From: Acholoe squamosa
Taxonomy: Eukaryota > Annelida > Polychaeta > Phyllodocida > Polynoidae
Length of the DNA stretch: 64,000 bases
Assembly: GCA_949317995.1 (NCBI GenBank)
Contig: OX439036.1
Span: forward strand, 4,209,207 to 4,273,206
Direction: 5' to 3'
A program made the position numbers and the translations under genes. Below, piece after piece: positions 10,022 to 21,584 of the stretch (its first letter is position 1; every line of letters begins with the position of its first letter). The notes beneath the pieces were generated by a model that was not told where the DNA came from, did no database searches, and saw only the letters and a list, made by a program, of their open reading frames with translations.

Positions 10022-11519
10022 GGGCAACGTGATTGGTTCTGGTGGGAGTAAGGTGGAGGGGGTCTTGGGAGGTGCTGTCATTAACGTGCGCCGGAAACGG
10101 TAATGCGCATGTGCGACGGGAACTGCCGGCCAGCGTCCATGACACGTGATCAGTGGGATTCTGGGATTGATGGATTGACTTCCGGTCCTTTGCTCGTCAA
10201 ACTGCGCGGAATGTATGTGATGGTGGTAGTAAAAGGTGGCTAAAGGAAAGGGTGACATGCACGGAGGGAGACAAAGAGAGAATGAAAGATAGATAGAGAC
10301 ATACAGCGACAGAGGCAGGGAGTCAGAGAGGATAGATACAAAAGGGAAAGAGGCAGGGATTAAGCCACAGGGAAGGACACAGAGACAGAGAGAGACAAAG
10401 ATAAAGAGGGACAGAGAGAGAGGGAGATAAATAGACAGGAGGGGGCATGCCCCCGTCTAAATACGCCGCTGGGTAGGAAGAATAAGGTGTGTGGGGGAGG
10501 CTGAAACTGCGCAGGGCTGCAATAAATGATAAATGGAGGTTTAAGGTGGGGTTAGGGAGCCTAAAGACCCTAGGGTGTCAAAGTGGGCAAATCCTAGGCC
10601 TAACAAAGGGTGAAGGGGGCAAGCGGCATGTCGCCTCCAGCCATGGATAATGGTGGGGGGGGGGCATGGAAGGGGGGTGGGGTGCAATCCCTTGACTGCC
10701 AAATTTTGAGTCATACCAGTAAAAGGTGTGGCTTCATAATGGGGGACGACTGGTCATTGTAATGGTCATCAAACCTGCACGTCATGGCGAAAGGTTAATG
10801 TGTGTGAGGGGGAATGGGGATAGAGGGAGGGCTGGTGGATGGATATGGGTAGAAAAGGAGACTGTTGGATGGATAGGAGGACTGAGGGCAAGTGCGGGTG
10901 ACCGTCGGTTGAAGGCCAGGAAGGTCTTGCCAAAAGATAACGAGGATGAACATCTCTAAAAAGATTTAGAGAGTGCTGAGAAAAATGTGCATGGCCTAAA
11001 TCGTTTTCATAGTATTGACAAAAAATAATACAGCAGAATGTATGGAGAAAATGTGTTGAGGTGTCAAAAAACATGCACGTTTTATCAAAACGATTATCAA
11101 GACAATCTTTTAGCAATACAAAAACGTGCACGTTTTCTTCTTTGGTTCACGTCTCTCTTTTGGCAAGACCCTCCTGGAAAGTTCTAATCTGGTGCAACTG
11201 GTTCTTTTCTGATGATTTCTGTGTGAAAGGGCAGGGAGCTACTGAGGTACTGAGGCTAGCTTGACCTATTCCTGACCTAGGAGCTAAACACTTTAAACAC
11301 AGGTTGGACGGCACTCACCCCTGGGGGGGTGAGTGGAGGGTTGGGGGGGGTCAGAGGGTGAGTGAATGATTGATGGACAATTAGACTAATGGGACACTAG
11401 CCATGATAGGCTGCATATAAACAGGCACGTGACCTGCCATTAATATTATGGTGGATATAACAATACTATATTTAGCCAATTATGGGCTGCCAATACAATA
11501 GAGCAGCATAATGGCTGCT
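10022..11519. other. No gene recognised; G-rich, purine-rich intergenic or intronic sequence
   Basis: GA-rich simple sequence (10,260-10,430), GGGGGCATGCCCCCGTC (10,441) and G-runs up to nine long (10,650-10,690, 11,325-11,350). The ORFs at 10,726-10,959 and 10,769-11,131 overlap on opposite strands and look fortuitous. Confidence 0.45.
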
Positions 11520-11685
11520 GGTTATAATGATGCACCATAGACTCTATAGGAGCGTATCAACCTTTAGGACCGACATGATGCTTTGGTGAAACCCTCGCAC
11601 GTTACTTGTCATGGCTGCATTCATGCATTTTGGCGACCAGTAGACACGACATGTTAATGCATCACCCGCAGATAAAGGGTTGACG
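11520..11685. mobile_element. Hairpin MITE fragment
   Basis: Contains AGGAGCGTATCAACC, CGACATGATGCTTTGG, and ATTCATGCATTTTGGCGACC with ATGTTAATGCATCACC. It corresponds to the right half of the family, heavily mutated. Confidence 0.4.
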
Positions 11686-11933
11686 AACTCCATACCCATT
11701 ATTCATGCACACCTATGACTTACTTTATAAGCCTGTATAAGCCCCGGGCGCAAATTGATTTCTGGTGCTTATTGAAGACCCGTGCTTTTTTCAAGACTTA
11801 GATTATAGTGTATTTTTTGAAATGCCAACACCCCTGTACTTAAGACTCACTCAAGACAATACGGTAATCAGTTTAATGTATTGTTGTATCAATACTACGA
11901 GTCACTAGGGAAACTAATAGATAAATCTCCATC

Positions 11934-11935
<2 letters not shown>

Positions 11936-11992
<57 letters not shown>
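11936..11992 (+). repeat. (TA)n microsatellite
   Basis: About 25 TA units with one GTA interruption near the 3' edge. Confidence 0.95.
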
Positions 11993-11993
<1 letters not shown>

Positions 11994-12564
11994 TAAGGTA
12001 ATGGCCAGAATATATGACACTGCATCGATTCTCATTGTTAATCATATTCATGACCAGCCAAGCAAATAGTACATCAATGCAGGGAGATGTAAATTGTCCT
12101 CTCTCCTATTACGCTCAGGAATATTACAGATATACATGTAATTCATAGTAATTAATGACTATGTGTGTCATACAATATATCCACTATATTAGATTCAGAC
12201 AATGATACCATAGAATCACAATATTACCGTACTATTCTGATTATAGATTGCTAGTTTAGGATACCAGGACCTATTCTGAGATTGCCCACAGATATATATT
12301 ACATTAATTATCTGAGTCACCATTGTAGCACACTGTCCAGAATTATAAATAATCCTGGAATTAGTGTAAAAATATATCATAATGACTGCTGTCTATTCAT
12401 TATGAATAGTCATGATTAAATCACAGGTAGAACGTCAAGATACCAATGCTATTGTGATGTTTTAGGAATGCACCGACCATATGTGGTTACCATAATGCGT
12501 GCATTCTGTCATGTCTGGTCGTGACCTAATATATACTAACATGAACACTTTTTTATCCATACAG

Positions 12565-12621
12565 ACGCTCAGACGTGGACCCTTGGACAGACCTGGTCAG
12601 ATGGAGGTGGCTTCCCTTATG
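12565..12621 (+). CDS. Extracellular juxtamembrane exon of a single-pass membrane protein (internal, 57 nt)
   Basis: The acceptor is a T-rich tract ending in ATACAG at 12,564, and the donor is GTGAGT from 12,622. Only one frame joins openly to the next exon. In that frame the exon needs one base from an upstream exon, then reads AQTWTLGQTWSDGGGFPY, and leaves a G that completes a Gly codon with the next exon. The phase is therefore 1-1, typical of extracellular modules. The peptide is short, Trp- and Gly-rich, and sits immediately outside the membrane segment. No domain is recognisable. The upstream exons, including the signal peptide and ectodomain, are not securely located and may lie left of the window. 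The exon call rests on splice consensus and frame continuity only. Confidence 0.6.
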
Positions 12622-12699
12622 GTGAGTTCAACTTCTATTTGATCAACTTTGAATGTTCGTACGACCAGGAGGGTGCGGTCATAGTCTGTTGAGAAATAC

Positions 12700-12860
12700 C
12701 CTCCTCACCAATGGGCATGATGCACTCCTGCATCAGCAGCCCTCAGGGGGTCAAGGGTGTTTGCTCGTCCTTGATGCAACATACTGGCCCTACGGGAGTG
12801 CATCAACCTAATATGCCTAGCATAATACATGTATGCACAATCAGCCTTCAAAGTGTGCCC
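12700..12860. mobile_element. Hairpin MITE fragment 80 bp past the 12,565 exon
   Basis: Contains CACCAATGGGCATGATGCAC with TCCTGCATCAGCAGCCC, then TACGGGAGTGCATCAACC. It lies in the intron just downstream of the donor at 12,622, so the exon's 3' context is partly transposon-derived. Confidence 0.5.
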
Positions 12861-13370
12861 CCTCCCTCCCTGCATCTATTCACATCTCCAGGGTAGAGCT
12901 AACCACACACCCCTCCCCACACCTCTGACCATTCAGTCGATGCCACCTCCATCCCCGACCCATAATTTACAACGCTTGCCATGTTTTTAACCACCCAGCA
13001 ACTACATAAATATCAACATTTTCGTGTCGGTGCCAATTAATCAATGGCAGTTTTTTAACATGACAATAGGCTCCATTAGACTACCTCTACCTCCCAAATT
13101 GAAGCCAGGAGTTGACAGCTACTTGAACAGGGGCTGTGAAATGCACAGCCCTGCTGGATTTAAATTATAAGGCTTTATCGGGGGACCGTGATGCTTTCAG
13201 GCTTAGGCAGTGTGGAAGAGTTTTGTAGGGAAATATTTCTGCACGTTTGGGAGTAGGTATACGACACCAACCTTCTGGGTATCACTTTTTTACAGGTAGC
13301 CAGTCGTATGTTAGGGTGGCCTGACAGAGGACTATATTTCATGTGAATACCAGCGGTCCATGGAGATTGA

Positions 13371-13404
13371 AGGGCTGACGCCACACCCCCAGTGGCATAA
13401 CATG
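13371..13404. mobile_element. Fragment of hairpin element H
   Basis: About 34 bp matching GCCACACCCCCAGTGGCATA plus ACATG, next to the T-run of the retrotransposon 3' end. The retrotransposon may have landed in, or truncated, a copy of H. Confidence 0.45.
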
Positions 13405-14115
13405 TTTTTTTTTTTTGTTTTGTTTTTGAAAAGATTTAAACTTTATTAGCCACAACACGCTACACATTTGGCAGTAAATCATTGACACACTCAATATACA
13501 TCAATGAAGTAGTAAGTCTAGTAGATCCTGGTAGCCATTATATAACAGGTATACAATAGATCATATAAACCTTCATACTTGTAAATTATATCAAGTGTAT
13601 CGGTAGGTCATAATATATAAATCGGCCAAAGAGTTTCATAGAAGAACCATCAGTAAAACTGTTGTTATGATTCAACCATATAATGGTTAAATTGTAGGAC
13701 ATGACATTACATTTCCTAGTGACACAATACATCTGGAAAATGGAGTCAGCATACATACAATTTAAATCTTACATACCCCTTTTCCCTTTAAAAAGAAATT
13801 TTCTCAAAACCCTAAGGATAGAAACCCAAAATTACACATATAAGTATCGGACATCCACCGTTGACTGTTCATTTGTGGGTTATTATTTTTAGTTGTATTT
13901 TGCATCTCATTTTTCGTTTTATTCTTGTATGTATCATAGTCTTCAATATTAGGAATGTCTGGTCATAGGGCATTCCAGGATTGTCCACACAAAACTTTAG
14001 GACACATCTCATACGACAAGGAATTAATTTTTGAATATTTCAAGATTGGTGCTGAAGAAAACCTTGTAACTCTTACTTTATTAGTCAAATACAAAGGGTT
14101 TTGATCCACACTGCT
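13405..14115 (-). mobile_element. 3' end of a non-LTR retrotransposon, decayed
   Basis: Read on the minus strand, 14,110-13,900 has the layout of the C-terminal end of a CR1/L2/jockey-type reverse transcriptase ORF. NPLYLTNKVRVTRFSSAP is followed by CPKVLCGQSWNAL, a stop, then PDIPNIEDYDTYKNK. The usual family motif is W-N-x-LP-x-x-I-R with a later F-K-x-x-L-K, and the stop falls where the P would be. Downstream is about 500 bp of AT-rich 3' UTR, ending in a T-run (13,405-13,427 on the plus strand) that represents the poly(A) tail. The copy is 5'-truncated and inactive, and sits in the intron between 12,621 and 15,661. Confidence 0.55.
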
Positions 14116-14833
14116 GGTCATGTGACCTATTTAGATGCTAAATTAGGTGAATTTAAGCTTCTTTAGAATGAAAATAACATAAACTAAATATAGAATAAGT
14201 ATATGTAGAAAATACAATTAATATATAGAACCCCTTGGGGGGACTGTCTGCGATGAGGATGTTCGCCTAGATGATCACCTATATAATTTCACCTAATTCC
14301 CTTGTAAATGAATAAAGTTACCTCTATTTTGGTCATAAAGTCAAGACTCAAAGTAGTTATGTTTACCCCTATACTGATGCACTCATGTATCTGAGGGGAC
14401 AAAATGGCTGCCTCCACAATCTGACCCACCCAGTCCTTATAGTAATTACCTCTACTCCCCCTACTGATCTATTCACATTCCTTTTTTCCTGTTTGATGTA
14501 TGCCTACGTTCACCGAATTTACCAGTCGGTGTGCTCCCAACCCTCCCTCCTCCCCCTCCTCTCACCAACTCATCCACATGCAAAATGCTATTTAAATGCC
14601 CCCCTAGGCCCTAATAAAGAGCAATGGGACAAGAATGAATGCAAATTAGGCGCCATTTAAGCCAATCATCGACCGGGCATCGCTAAAAATATTGGCTGAT
14701 GAAAAGGGTAGGGGAGATAATTCTGGGGGAGACGCTTTTTTGGTTTCCATTTGCATATGCGGGGTCTTTATATGCGTATCCTGCTTTGTGAATTCATGGC
14801 TTTGCACAGCATGTTAGTTTTGTTCACCTTTAA

Positions 14834-15085
14834 CCATTGAAAGGTCAGAAGTGCATTTTTGCATCATGTCCATTGGTGGTCATGATGTATGATTTAAACC
14901 TGATAGAGTGCTCGCCTGGGCCGCGTTCATTCATACTGCTGACCATACAGGACTGAAACCCCCCTGTACGGTCGGCATGATGCTTCAATCAACTGCTGAT
15001 GCGCAGACTCACCAGCACTTCATTGGTGCATCATGCCAACCAATGGGCATGATGCACTCCTGTGTTAGCGGGCTTTAAAGCGTTA
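14834..15085. mobile_element. Hairpin MITE copy in the intron before the transmembrane exon
   Basis: TTAA at 14,830-14,833 precedes CCATTGAAAGGTCAG. The core GTCGGCATGATGCTTC, CACCAGCACTTCATTGGTGC and CCAACCAATGGGCATGATGC is well preserved. It ends near GTTAGCGGGCTTTAAAGCG. Confidence 0.6.
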
Positions 15086-15660
15086 TTGTTTGAAGCATGC
15101 GACAACCATTTTCAGTTAGTGGTAGTGCCACATGTAAATTCTGTTCCATTGTTCCTTTATTTAGGCCATCCTAGTGTGAATTATCGACATTATTGTGTAT
15201 TCAGCCAATTTTGTGTGTGGTGTATTGTGTGTAGATTTCATGTTCTGCTGGGTCTATTGGTTTTCAATAAGCATTGAAGTTCTGAATCAAAGAAGAATCC
15301 AACCTATATCTAACCCCAATTTCTCCCTCTTTAAATTAGTCAAAGACTAGAGCAAATTCAGTGATTTATGATAAATCATAATCAACACTCAATTTTGCAA
15401 GATCATATCAGGGCAGCATGCAAAATACTTTCACTACCAAATCCCTTTACTCCACCACACCAAGTATTCCTTTCTGTAGTTAGCACAAAGTCATTTAACT
15501 ACACTGTACAATTATGCGGCATCGTCCTAAATCATACTTTCTCCATCACCAATACAAAAGTTATTACTGCATCATACCAAATAATCTAATCATATTCTAC
15601 ACAATATTGGTTCACCACATTACACAAAACAATTACTAATAATTTTGTTGTCCCACACAG

Positions 15661-15745
15661 GTTTGCTCATCTCGGTGGCTATTGGTGTAATTCTTGGTAT
15701 CGTGCTCGGCACTGTCATGCTTGCCATGGTGCTTATCTGTAGAAG
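15661..15745 (+). CDS. Transmembrane exon of a single-pass membrane protein (internal, 85 nt)
   Basis: The acceptor is TCCCACACAG at 15,660 and the donor is GTGAGT from 15,746. The exon starts in phase 1 and ends in phase 2. It encodes one uninterrupted hydrophobic segment, GLLISVAIGVILGIVLG followed by TVMLAMVLICRR. That is about 25 apolar residues ending in a Cys and a basic stop-transfer cluster that continues across the splice as RRRR. The orientation is type I: outside N-terminal, tail inside. Three glycines spaced by four (G-VIL-G-IVL-G) form a GxxxGxxxG motif, which in other receptors packs transmembrane helices into dimers; that role is inferred here. It joins the 12,565 exon upstream and the 20,365 exon downstream in one frame. 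Confidence 0.8.
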
Positions 15746-16211
15746 GTGAGTTGAAATTTATGTATCACTAACCATTCGACTACAATTAAGTGAATCAAAA
15801 TCATGCCTTTAATTGACATGGTACAAGAGATCAACCACTTAGGGCATTATATCAGCTATATGATATGCCTTGCACCATGATACTACTCTGAGGAGGGTAT
15901 AGCAAACAGTAGAGTGGATGAAGGAGTGACTAATGCCTAGATTATGGTTTGAAAATATGTAAAATATAGTGGACTTGTCCTGTTGATCCCTAGCAACTCA
16001 GAACACTTATATCTATTATTACATAAAAAAGCATGAGCTCTTCCATTGGGAATAATGATATAAATCTATGAAATAAAGAGATTTATGTCAAATTCTAACC
16101 TAAGCCATCAACCCCAAACCCCTCTCATTAGACATGATGCCCCCTTGACGTGCCGGCGAGTCTCATCACCGGCCCTTTATGCAAGCATCATGATGATTAA
16201 TGGGCGTACCA

Positions 16212-16402
16212 TATTGGTATATATGATCTCCGGATCTTTGAATAAGCGCCTGAAGTGAATGAGCGCCGGGGTACAGGGGCATTTAACTTTTAAAATACAC
16301 TGATTCAAGTCTTCAATAAGCGCCGGTCCTGAACAAGCACCCATGGGTAGAGTCTACTCGAAATTTATGAGTGCCCCAGTGCTATACTCGGCAATATGGT
16401 AA
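16212..16402. repeat. MITE-like element rich in GCGCTTATT/AATAAGCGCC motifs
   Basis: Repeated motifs TGAATAAGCGCC, TGAATGAGCGCCGGGG, CAATAAGCGCCGG and TGAACAAGCACCC end in GGCAATATGGTAATG. The same motif set, more worn, occurs at about 5,905-6,025, 11,735-11,872 and 30,530-30,606, so it is a dispersed family. The boundaries are uncertain. Confidence 0.45.
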
Positions 16403-16470
16403 TGCAATGAATGCCTTATCAGCACTGTCCGGGTTAGGTTTATTACACTACATGATACACCAGCAACTTA

Positions 16471-16692
16471 CCCAGCAAATTGTCGTGAGTCCTCGTCAAC
16501 CTGTGTGAAGTGGCTCACACATGTCGCTAGATAGAACACGACATCGTTATAGCACATGATCACCAGGAATAGCCATTGTCATGCCACATGAGTCTAACAC
16601 ACAGTGGCGAAAGATGATGGAATGAGTTATCACTCAAACAGGAGTCACCATTGATGACCAATCATGGTGACAGATGACGACAATTTGCTGGG
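16471..16692. mobile_element. 222-bp MITE with CCCAGCAAATTGTCGT terminal inverted repeats
   Basis: The two ends are perfect inverted repeats of 16 bp (CCCAGCAAATTGTCGT ... ACGACAATTTGCTGGG). The flanks TTA|CCC and GGG|TAT are compatible with a TA target duplication. Inside are short palindromes: TGTGTGA/TCACACA and GAGTTATCACTC. The same element at 59,934-60,145 is about 90% identical. There is no coding capacity. It sits in the intron between 15,745 and 20,365. Confidence 0.85.
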
Positions 16693-17841
16693 TATGGGTA
16701 GATTTTCGAATTTCATTTCATTCTTAAAGAGAAAATGCTTTGTCAAATAAGATGATTACAAATATCTAGATTTGACAGATAGTGCAATCAATCCCCCACC
16801 TGTTCCCCTTAGACACTCAATGGAGCATCCCCTACAAGTAGCCCCCAGTTAACAAGAGCACCTCAAGAAAATGGCTTCCATGAGCCGCGTCCTCCTCAGG
16901 AGGCCAATCTCCGAGGCTGCCATGTTTTTTTGCACCTCCCACTGGCATAAATTTCTCGAGACTACACTTTTCATTTAGCGCTAGATGAATCAACCTTACA
17001 GCCGCAAGTTAAAAGTTTTCCCAGGATAGCAGTCTTAACGTGATCCATCAGGGGAGGCGGGAGGGGTGTCAGGGGAACGTTGTTAGTACAGTCAGTTCAT
17101 TGTCTAATGGCCACAAAGCCATTGTCATTTGCCTTTATGGTTAAGGGTGTATCTATTCAACAATTGTCTTTATTGGTAGGTCTTTTGTTATGTTGTAATG
17201 GTATCCATCATTATAGGGGTGGTGTAAAATGTAGAATTGGATTGTAATACAATAGATTTTAAGGCACTTTTCTAAGATTGATCAGTATTTTTCAAAAAGA
17301 ATACTATCACAGGACACCTTTCTTTATATTCTGCTCAGCATCCTGTTCAATCGCTCATTTTGCTGAAAGATTATGTGAAACTACTGACATCAAATATGTT
17401 ATGAACTGTTAAAAATGAATATGGTAGTTGAGGTAGTATTCACCATAGATTACATGTTTGTAAGGGCGTAAGGAGCAACAGACGACAAAAGCGTATCGTA
17501 TGACATCATTACATGTTTCTAGATATTAAACCTATTCCTCTCCTACCAAACAGTGAAGTCTCGGATATAACACACACTATGTTTTAATAGAACCCATTAG
17601 TGAACTAAGACTACTACAAGACTCTTAGACTGTAAGATTATATTTAAAGTGTTATCAGTCTTACCTTTCTCTTCCCTCAACCTATGGGGGAGGGGTGACC
17701 TTCCATAATTCTTTTTTAACCTTAGCAATGTCTGACATGTTGTCAGCAATGCCTTCATCCTAAGGACAGAGTATAACTTCTACATGTAATAGATCCAGGA
17801 CAGTCATGCCACTAGGTATCTTCTCCCCCTCATCCTATCCT

Positions 17842-18082
17842 TCAACCCTTTAAAGGCCGCCGATGCAGGAGTGCATCAAGCCCATTGGTCGACATGATGC
17901 ACCAATGAAGTGCTGGTGAGTGGACTCGCCAGCACTTCATTGGTGCATCATGCCGACGATCCGGGAGTGTATCGACCCATAAATGCAGTCCTGGTGTGTT
18001 CCTCGCCAGGGCTGCATTCACACATTATGACTTCAAAAAGGCATCAGCCTTCAATGCCCCTAGGAGATCTTTAAAGGGTTAA
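17842..18082. mobile_element. Best-preserved copy of the TTAA hairpin MITE family
   Basis: The ends are inverted: CCCTTTAAAGGCCGCCGATG at the left and GATCTTTAAAGGG at the right. TCAA (a mutated TTAA) flanks the left end and TTAA (18,079) the right. The central hairpin (about 17,890-17,955) pairs CATGATGCACCAATGAAGTG with its complement around CTGGTGAGTGGACTCGCCAG. A second hairpin pairs GCAGTCCTGGTGTG with CGCCAGGGCTGC. It is about 233 bp with no ORF. TTAA plus CCYTT ends resemble piggyBac-type non-autonomous elements. Confidence 0.75.
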
Positions 18083-18089
18083 ATATAAA

Positions 18090-19150
18090 AAGACACCTCT
18101 CTACTTCAGGCGTGAGGCAGCTATAACGACAGCTAACGCCCTCCTCCATCCCACTTCTCATTGTCATTTGCACGCCGAGGGTGAAAAACGACTCTGGAGT
18201 AACATTAGTCAGATTCTATCAAAAATTGAAAATGCTTATCAAATTAATCAAAACATGTTTTGCTTTGAAGGATTATAATGTTGTGCGGTGGGCGCCTCTT
18301 GTGAGTTCTGAAGTGGTTCGCCATTAGCGTCACGCAAATATCGGGACTCGTTAAAAGTAGGGGGACGTGTCTAGGGAGACATGGATGGCGTCTTGGTGTC
18401 TTGCCGATTAAAATCAATAAATCTGGAAAATGGGACAAATGTTTGGCAGTAATATGGTACTGGTAGCTTCTGATAGTCTGTGAACTCATATAATATTATG
18501 TCTGTTTAATGTAGCAAGTCGATTGACATGCTACATCACAAATAAAAGATTTAAAAAGAGAATGCATTTGACAATATAAACAATTAAAGGATGATTTTCA
18601 AATCCTTCATTTCCCTCTCGGCCAAATCTCGACAAAGATAGACAGGATAATTAATCAATGAACTATTATATGACTAACAATGATTGTTGATTAGAAAATG
18701 ATTAAAGACCCCAATAGCATTATCACGGATCATGGTTTTCCTCTCTCTATTCCTTCAAAATGACAATAGTGAACATCACCATTGATTTAGCTCTAAAACA
18801 ATTTTGACTATTCTGGTTTGATATTCTAGTTAATTAAGCCAAGCAATACCACAGAATTTAGTGGTATATGCAGTTGTAAATAAAATGGAATGTGGCATAA
18901 CTGATATGAGAATAAATAAAAGATGGACTGTTGATATACTTCATGCCTTCTTTATATCTACAGAAATACAGAAATCAATGCTCGCATCTTACTTTACCGA
19001 ACCCTATCATCATCTGAAACCAACCAGGCATAAATATAGATCTCCCTGAAATATAACTGTCTCAGTCAGTGACATAGATGTCAACACTTTATGTTCCATA
19101 TTGACTTCTGCTACAAGTGCCATGGCACCCCATGTCTATTTGGACGAGTA
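18090..19150. other. Intron sequence, nothing recognised
   Basis: AT-rich, between the MITE copies at 17.8 and 19.2 kb. A stretch around 18,300-18,360 (GTGGTTCGCCATTAGCGTC) has an inverted partial match at 19,655-19,690 (CTAATGGCGAACCACTTC), so it belongs to some unrecognised repeat. Confidence 0.4.
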
Positions 19151-19154
19151 CTTT

Positions 19155-19610
19155 TTAACCCTTTAAGGACCGCTAATGCAGGATTGCATCATGTGTATTG
19201 GTTGTCATGGCATGAAGCACTGACAACAGTCTGCTCACCAGCAATTTATTGGGTAATCATACCAATTTTCCAGGAGTATATCAACTCCATAGGCTGAGTT
19301 TGATAAATGAATAATGCATTCATAGTGCAACCTGGCATGTCACTCACCAGGACTGCATCGATTCATTTTGAAGACCAGTGAGCATGATGTACCGGTATTG
19401 ACCCTTTAAGGACCAGAAATGCAGCCGTGAATCATGCCAATCGGTCGTCATGATGCACCAATGGGCATGACCAGTGCTGGTGAGACTGCTCGCTAACACT
19501 TTATTGGAGCATCATGCCAACCCTCCTGGAAAGTATTGATCCCATAGGGTCAAGGGCTGCAATCATGCAACTTGACAACCGATGTTCATCAGCGGCCCTT
19601 TAAGGGTTAA
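19155..19610. mobile_element. Two adjacent hairpin MITE copies sharing a boundary
   Basis: TTAA (19,155) precedes CCCTTTAAGGACCGCTAATG. A second start, CCCTTTAAGGACCAG, follows at 19,402. The pair closes with CAGCGGCCCTTTAAGGG and TTAA (19,607-19,610). One copy has apparently inserted at the end of the other. Confidence 0.65.
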
Positions 19611-20364
19611 TGTACTATCAGCATTTAAAGTGCTACTGACGTGTCATCCACATTTAGAGGCTCTAATGGCGAACCACTTCACAAGGTGTGACAGGCGAGA
19701 GGCGTTAAAATCATCCTCAGTGCCCACTTCTATCATTCAATATTCTTGCAACCGTACTCACTTCTGATAGTAGTTTGAAAGGCGCGTTACTATGAGATTT
19801 AATGTAATTCTGAGCGATTCGCGATATTATTGTGGCTATCAACAGCGTATGAAATAGGGATTGTAATAACATGATAAAAGTATACTTGGCATTGGTAATA
19901 TTTTGATGTGAATAGGTGTGGAATTCTGCATTATGTCTATTTGCTTTATTCATGTTGCACCTAGGGTTAGGATCTTATTGAAGATGGTCAGCAGTTATAG
20001 GTTTTTGAAATCACATCAAATATAATTTGATATCATTGATTGAGAGATTGCTACAGTAAGGATATGACAGTTTCCTTTTACATGTTATATGATACATCTG
20101 GATCTTTCAAAACATTTCCAGTCGTGAAATGGAAGGGGAAAAACCTAATAAGGGCTCAAGACAGTTTTGGTTTCAAAAGGCTCCTATACTTACAAGCATC
20201 AAAGCTCTTCCTGTAGAATCCAGAGCAAAATAACACCTTGGTTACATCATGAGATTTTGGCTTGTTAGGAAAGAGTTTTTTTTAACCTACATGTCACACT
20301 TCTAATAATCTTAAAATCTGAATGTACCATTTAACTAACACAACATTTCTTAATTCCTCCACAG

Positions 20365-20938
20365 GCGGCGCAACCAGCGAAAGGAGGTCAAGACACAAGC
20401 TCTCCTCACTAAACAAAACACGCAGCTTCCGGTCCCTGTTCATCCTGTGTCTCACCCCCAGGGCACGGACAGGAACAACTACCCTTCGACTCTGGAGAAA
20501 ACCTCCACCCTCGGTGGTGGTGGTGGAGGAAACGGTGGTGGGAAAAATGGTGGTTATGCCCATATATGGGAGTTCCGGCAGAATTCGCTCCCAAACTCAG
20601 CGATGGAGCAAGGTGGAATGATGGACACCTTGGAGGGGAATAGGAGGGGGACTAATAAAAGGCAGGAAAGTATGGGAGGTGATTATAACTCTAGAACAGC
20701 ACCTGGGATGCTGTATTCACAACAACAACAGTTGCAGAGGGATCATGTGTATGAAAGTCCTAAACCGCCCCGGAGGGAGGAGGGTATCTACCATGCCTCG
20801 GGTGTGCCGTATTACCACGAGTTTGATCCATCTGATGCAGAAGGGAGTGATGGTGACTTTAAGTTCTCTACCGGAGAAATGCAACACACACGGAGTAATA
20901 ACATGCGGGGAACAACGTTTAGTCTCGGTGATGATTGA
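20365..20938 (+). CDS. Terminal exon: cytoplasmic tail of the single-pass membrane protein, with stop codon
   Basis: The acceptor is TTCCTCCACAG at 20,364. The first base completes an Arg codon left by the transmembrane exon. The frame then stays open for about 190 codons to TGA at 20,936-20,938. The tail opens with basic juxtamembrane residues (RRRNQRKEVK). It has a Gly/Asn-rich low-complexity stretch, a short QQQQLQ run, and Tyr-containing stretches (DHVYESPKPPRREE, PYYHEFDPSDAEGSDGD). It ends TTFSLGDD. YESPKPP is the sort of site that, once phosphorylated, could bind SH2/PTB proteins, and the Pro stretch could bind SH3; both are inference. No enzymatic domain is visible and the terminus is not a canonical PDZ ligand. 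The family is unidentified; an adhesion-type receptor is possible. A candidate poly(A) signal AATAAA lies far downstream at 23,964. Confidence 0.85.
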
Positions 20939-21182
20939 ACTCCACAAATAGCCACTAGTTTTAGTCTAAGCGACATGGGAATGTACCCAACTAAGCTACA
21001 GTAGAGCTGATAGTTTGAGTTCGAGGTGAACTGGACCCATTTTGATAACCCTTATAAGGTGGTGAAGAGTTTCAATGGACTGTGGTTGCTAAGCAAAGTA
21101 ATGCATTAATACAGCACTGGTGAGGAACCTACTGCCTATGGACTAAAGCCTTGCCAGGAAACGCCCTCAAATGTATTGCGAT
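20939..21182 (+). other. Start of the 3' untranslated/3' flanking region of the membrane-protein gene
   Basis: This sequence follows the TGA stop with no further open reading. Around 21,070-21,170 there is a worn fragment of the hairpin MITE family, with a CACTGGTGAGGAAC motif and a degenerate inverted partner GCCTTGCCAGG. I see no AATAAA close to the stop. The end of the transcript cannot be placed from sequence alone. Confidence 0.4.
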
Positions 21183-21584
21183 TGACCATAGCTCGAGGCC
21201 TCATGCTGACCTTAAAGGTTAAAGTGCTTGACGCAAGAAGCCAGAAACTATTTCCCACCAAACTGCACCCTATAGACATTGTGTTTTCCCTCTACATCAT
21301 AAAAAAACAGCAGTGTTTATATAAGTATTGGCCCAGAGACAAATGGACTCTCGTAAAAAACCCGCAGAACCTGTGCAGGAAATGACCATAGCTCGAGGCC
21401 TCATGCTGACCTTAAAGGTTAAAGTGCTTGTCGCAAGAAGCCAGAAACTATTTCACACCCAACGGCACCATATAGACATCGTGTTTTCTCTCTACATCAT
21501 AAAAAAAACAGCAGTGTTAATATAAGTATTGGCCCAGAGACAAATGGACTCTCGTAAAAAACCTGCAGAACCTGTGCAGGAAAT
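21183..21584 (+). repeat. Tandem duplication of a 200-bp unit just after the terminal exon
   Basis: Two head-to-tail copies, 21,183-21,382 and 21,383-21,584, each run from TGACCATAGCTCGAGGCC to CCTGTGCAGGAAAT. They differ by only a handful of substitutions and a one-base A-run change, so the duplication is young compared with the other repeats here. Each unit contains an A-run (CATCATAAAAAAA) and the motif AGTATTGGCCCAGAGAC. The position 245 bp past the stop codon suggests it lies in the 3' UTR, if the UTR is that long. Confidence 0.9.
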
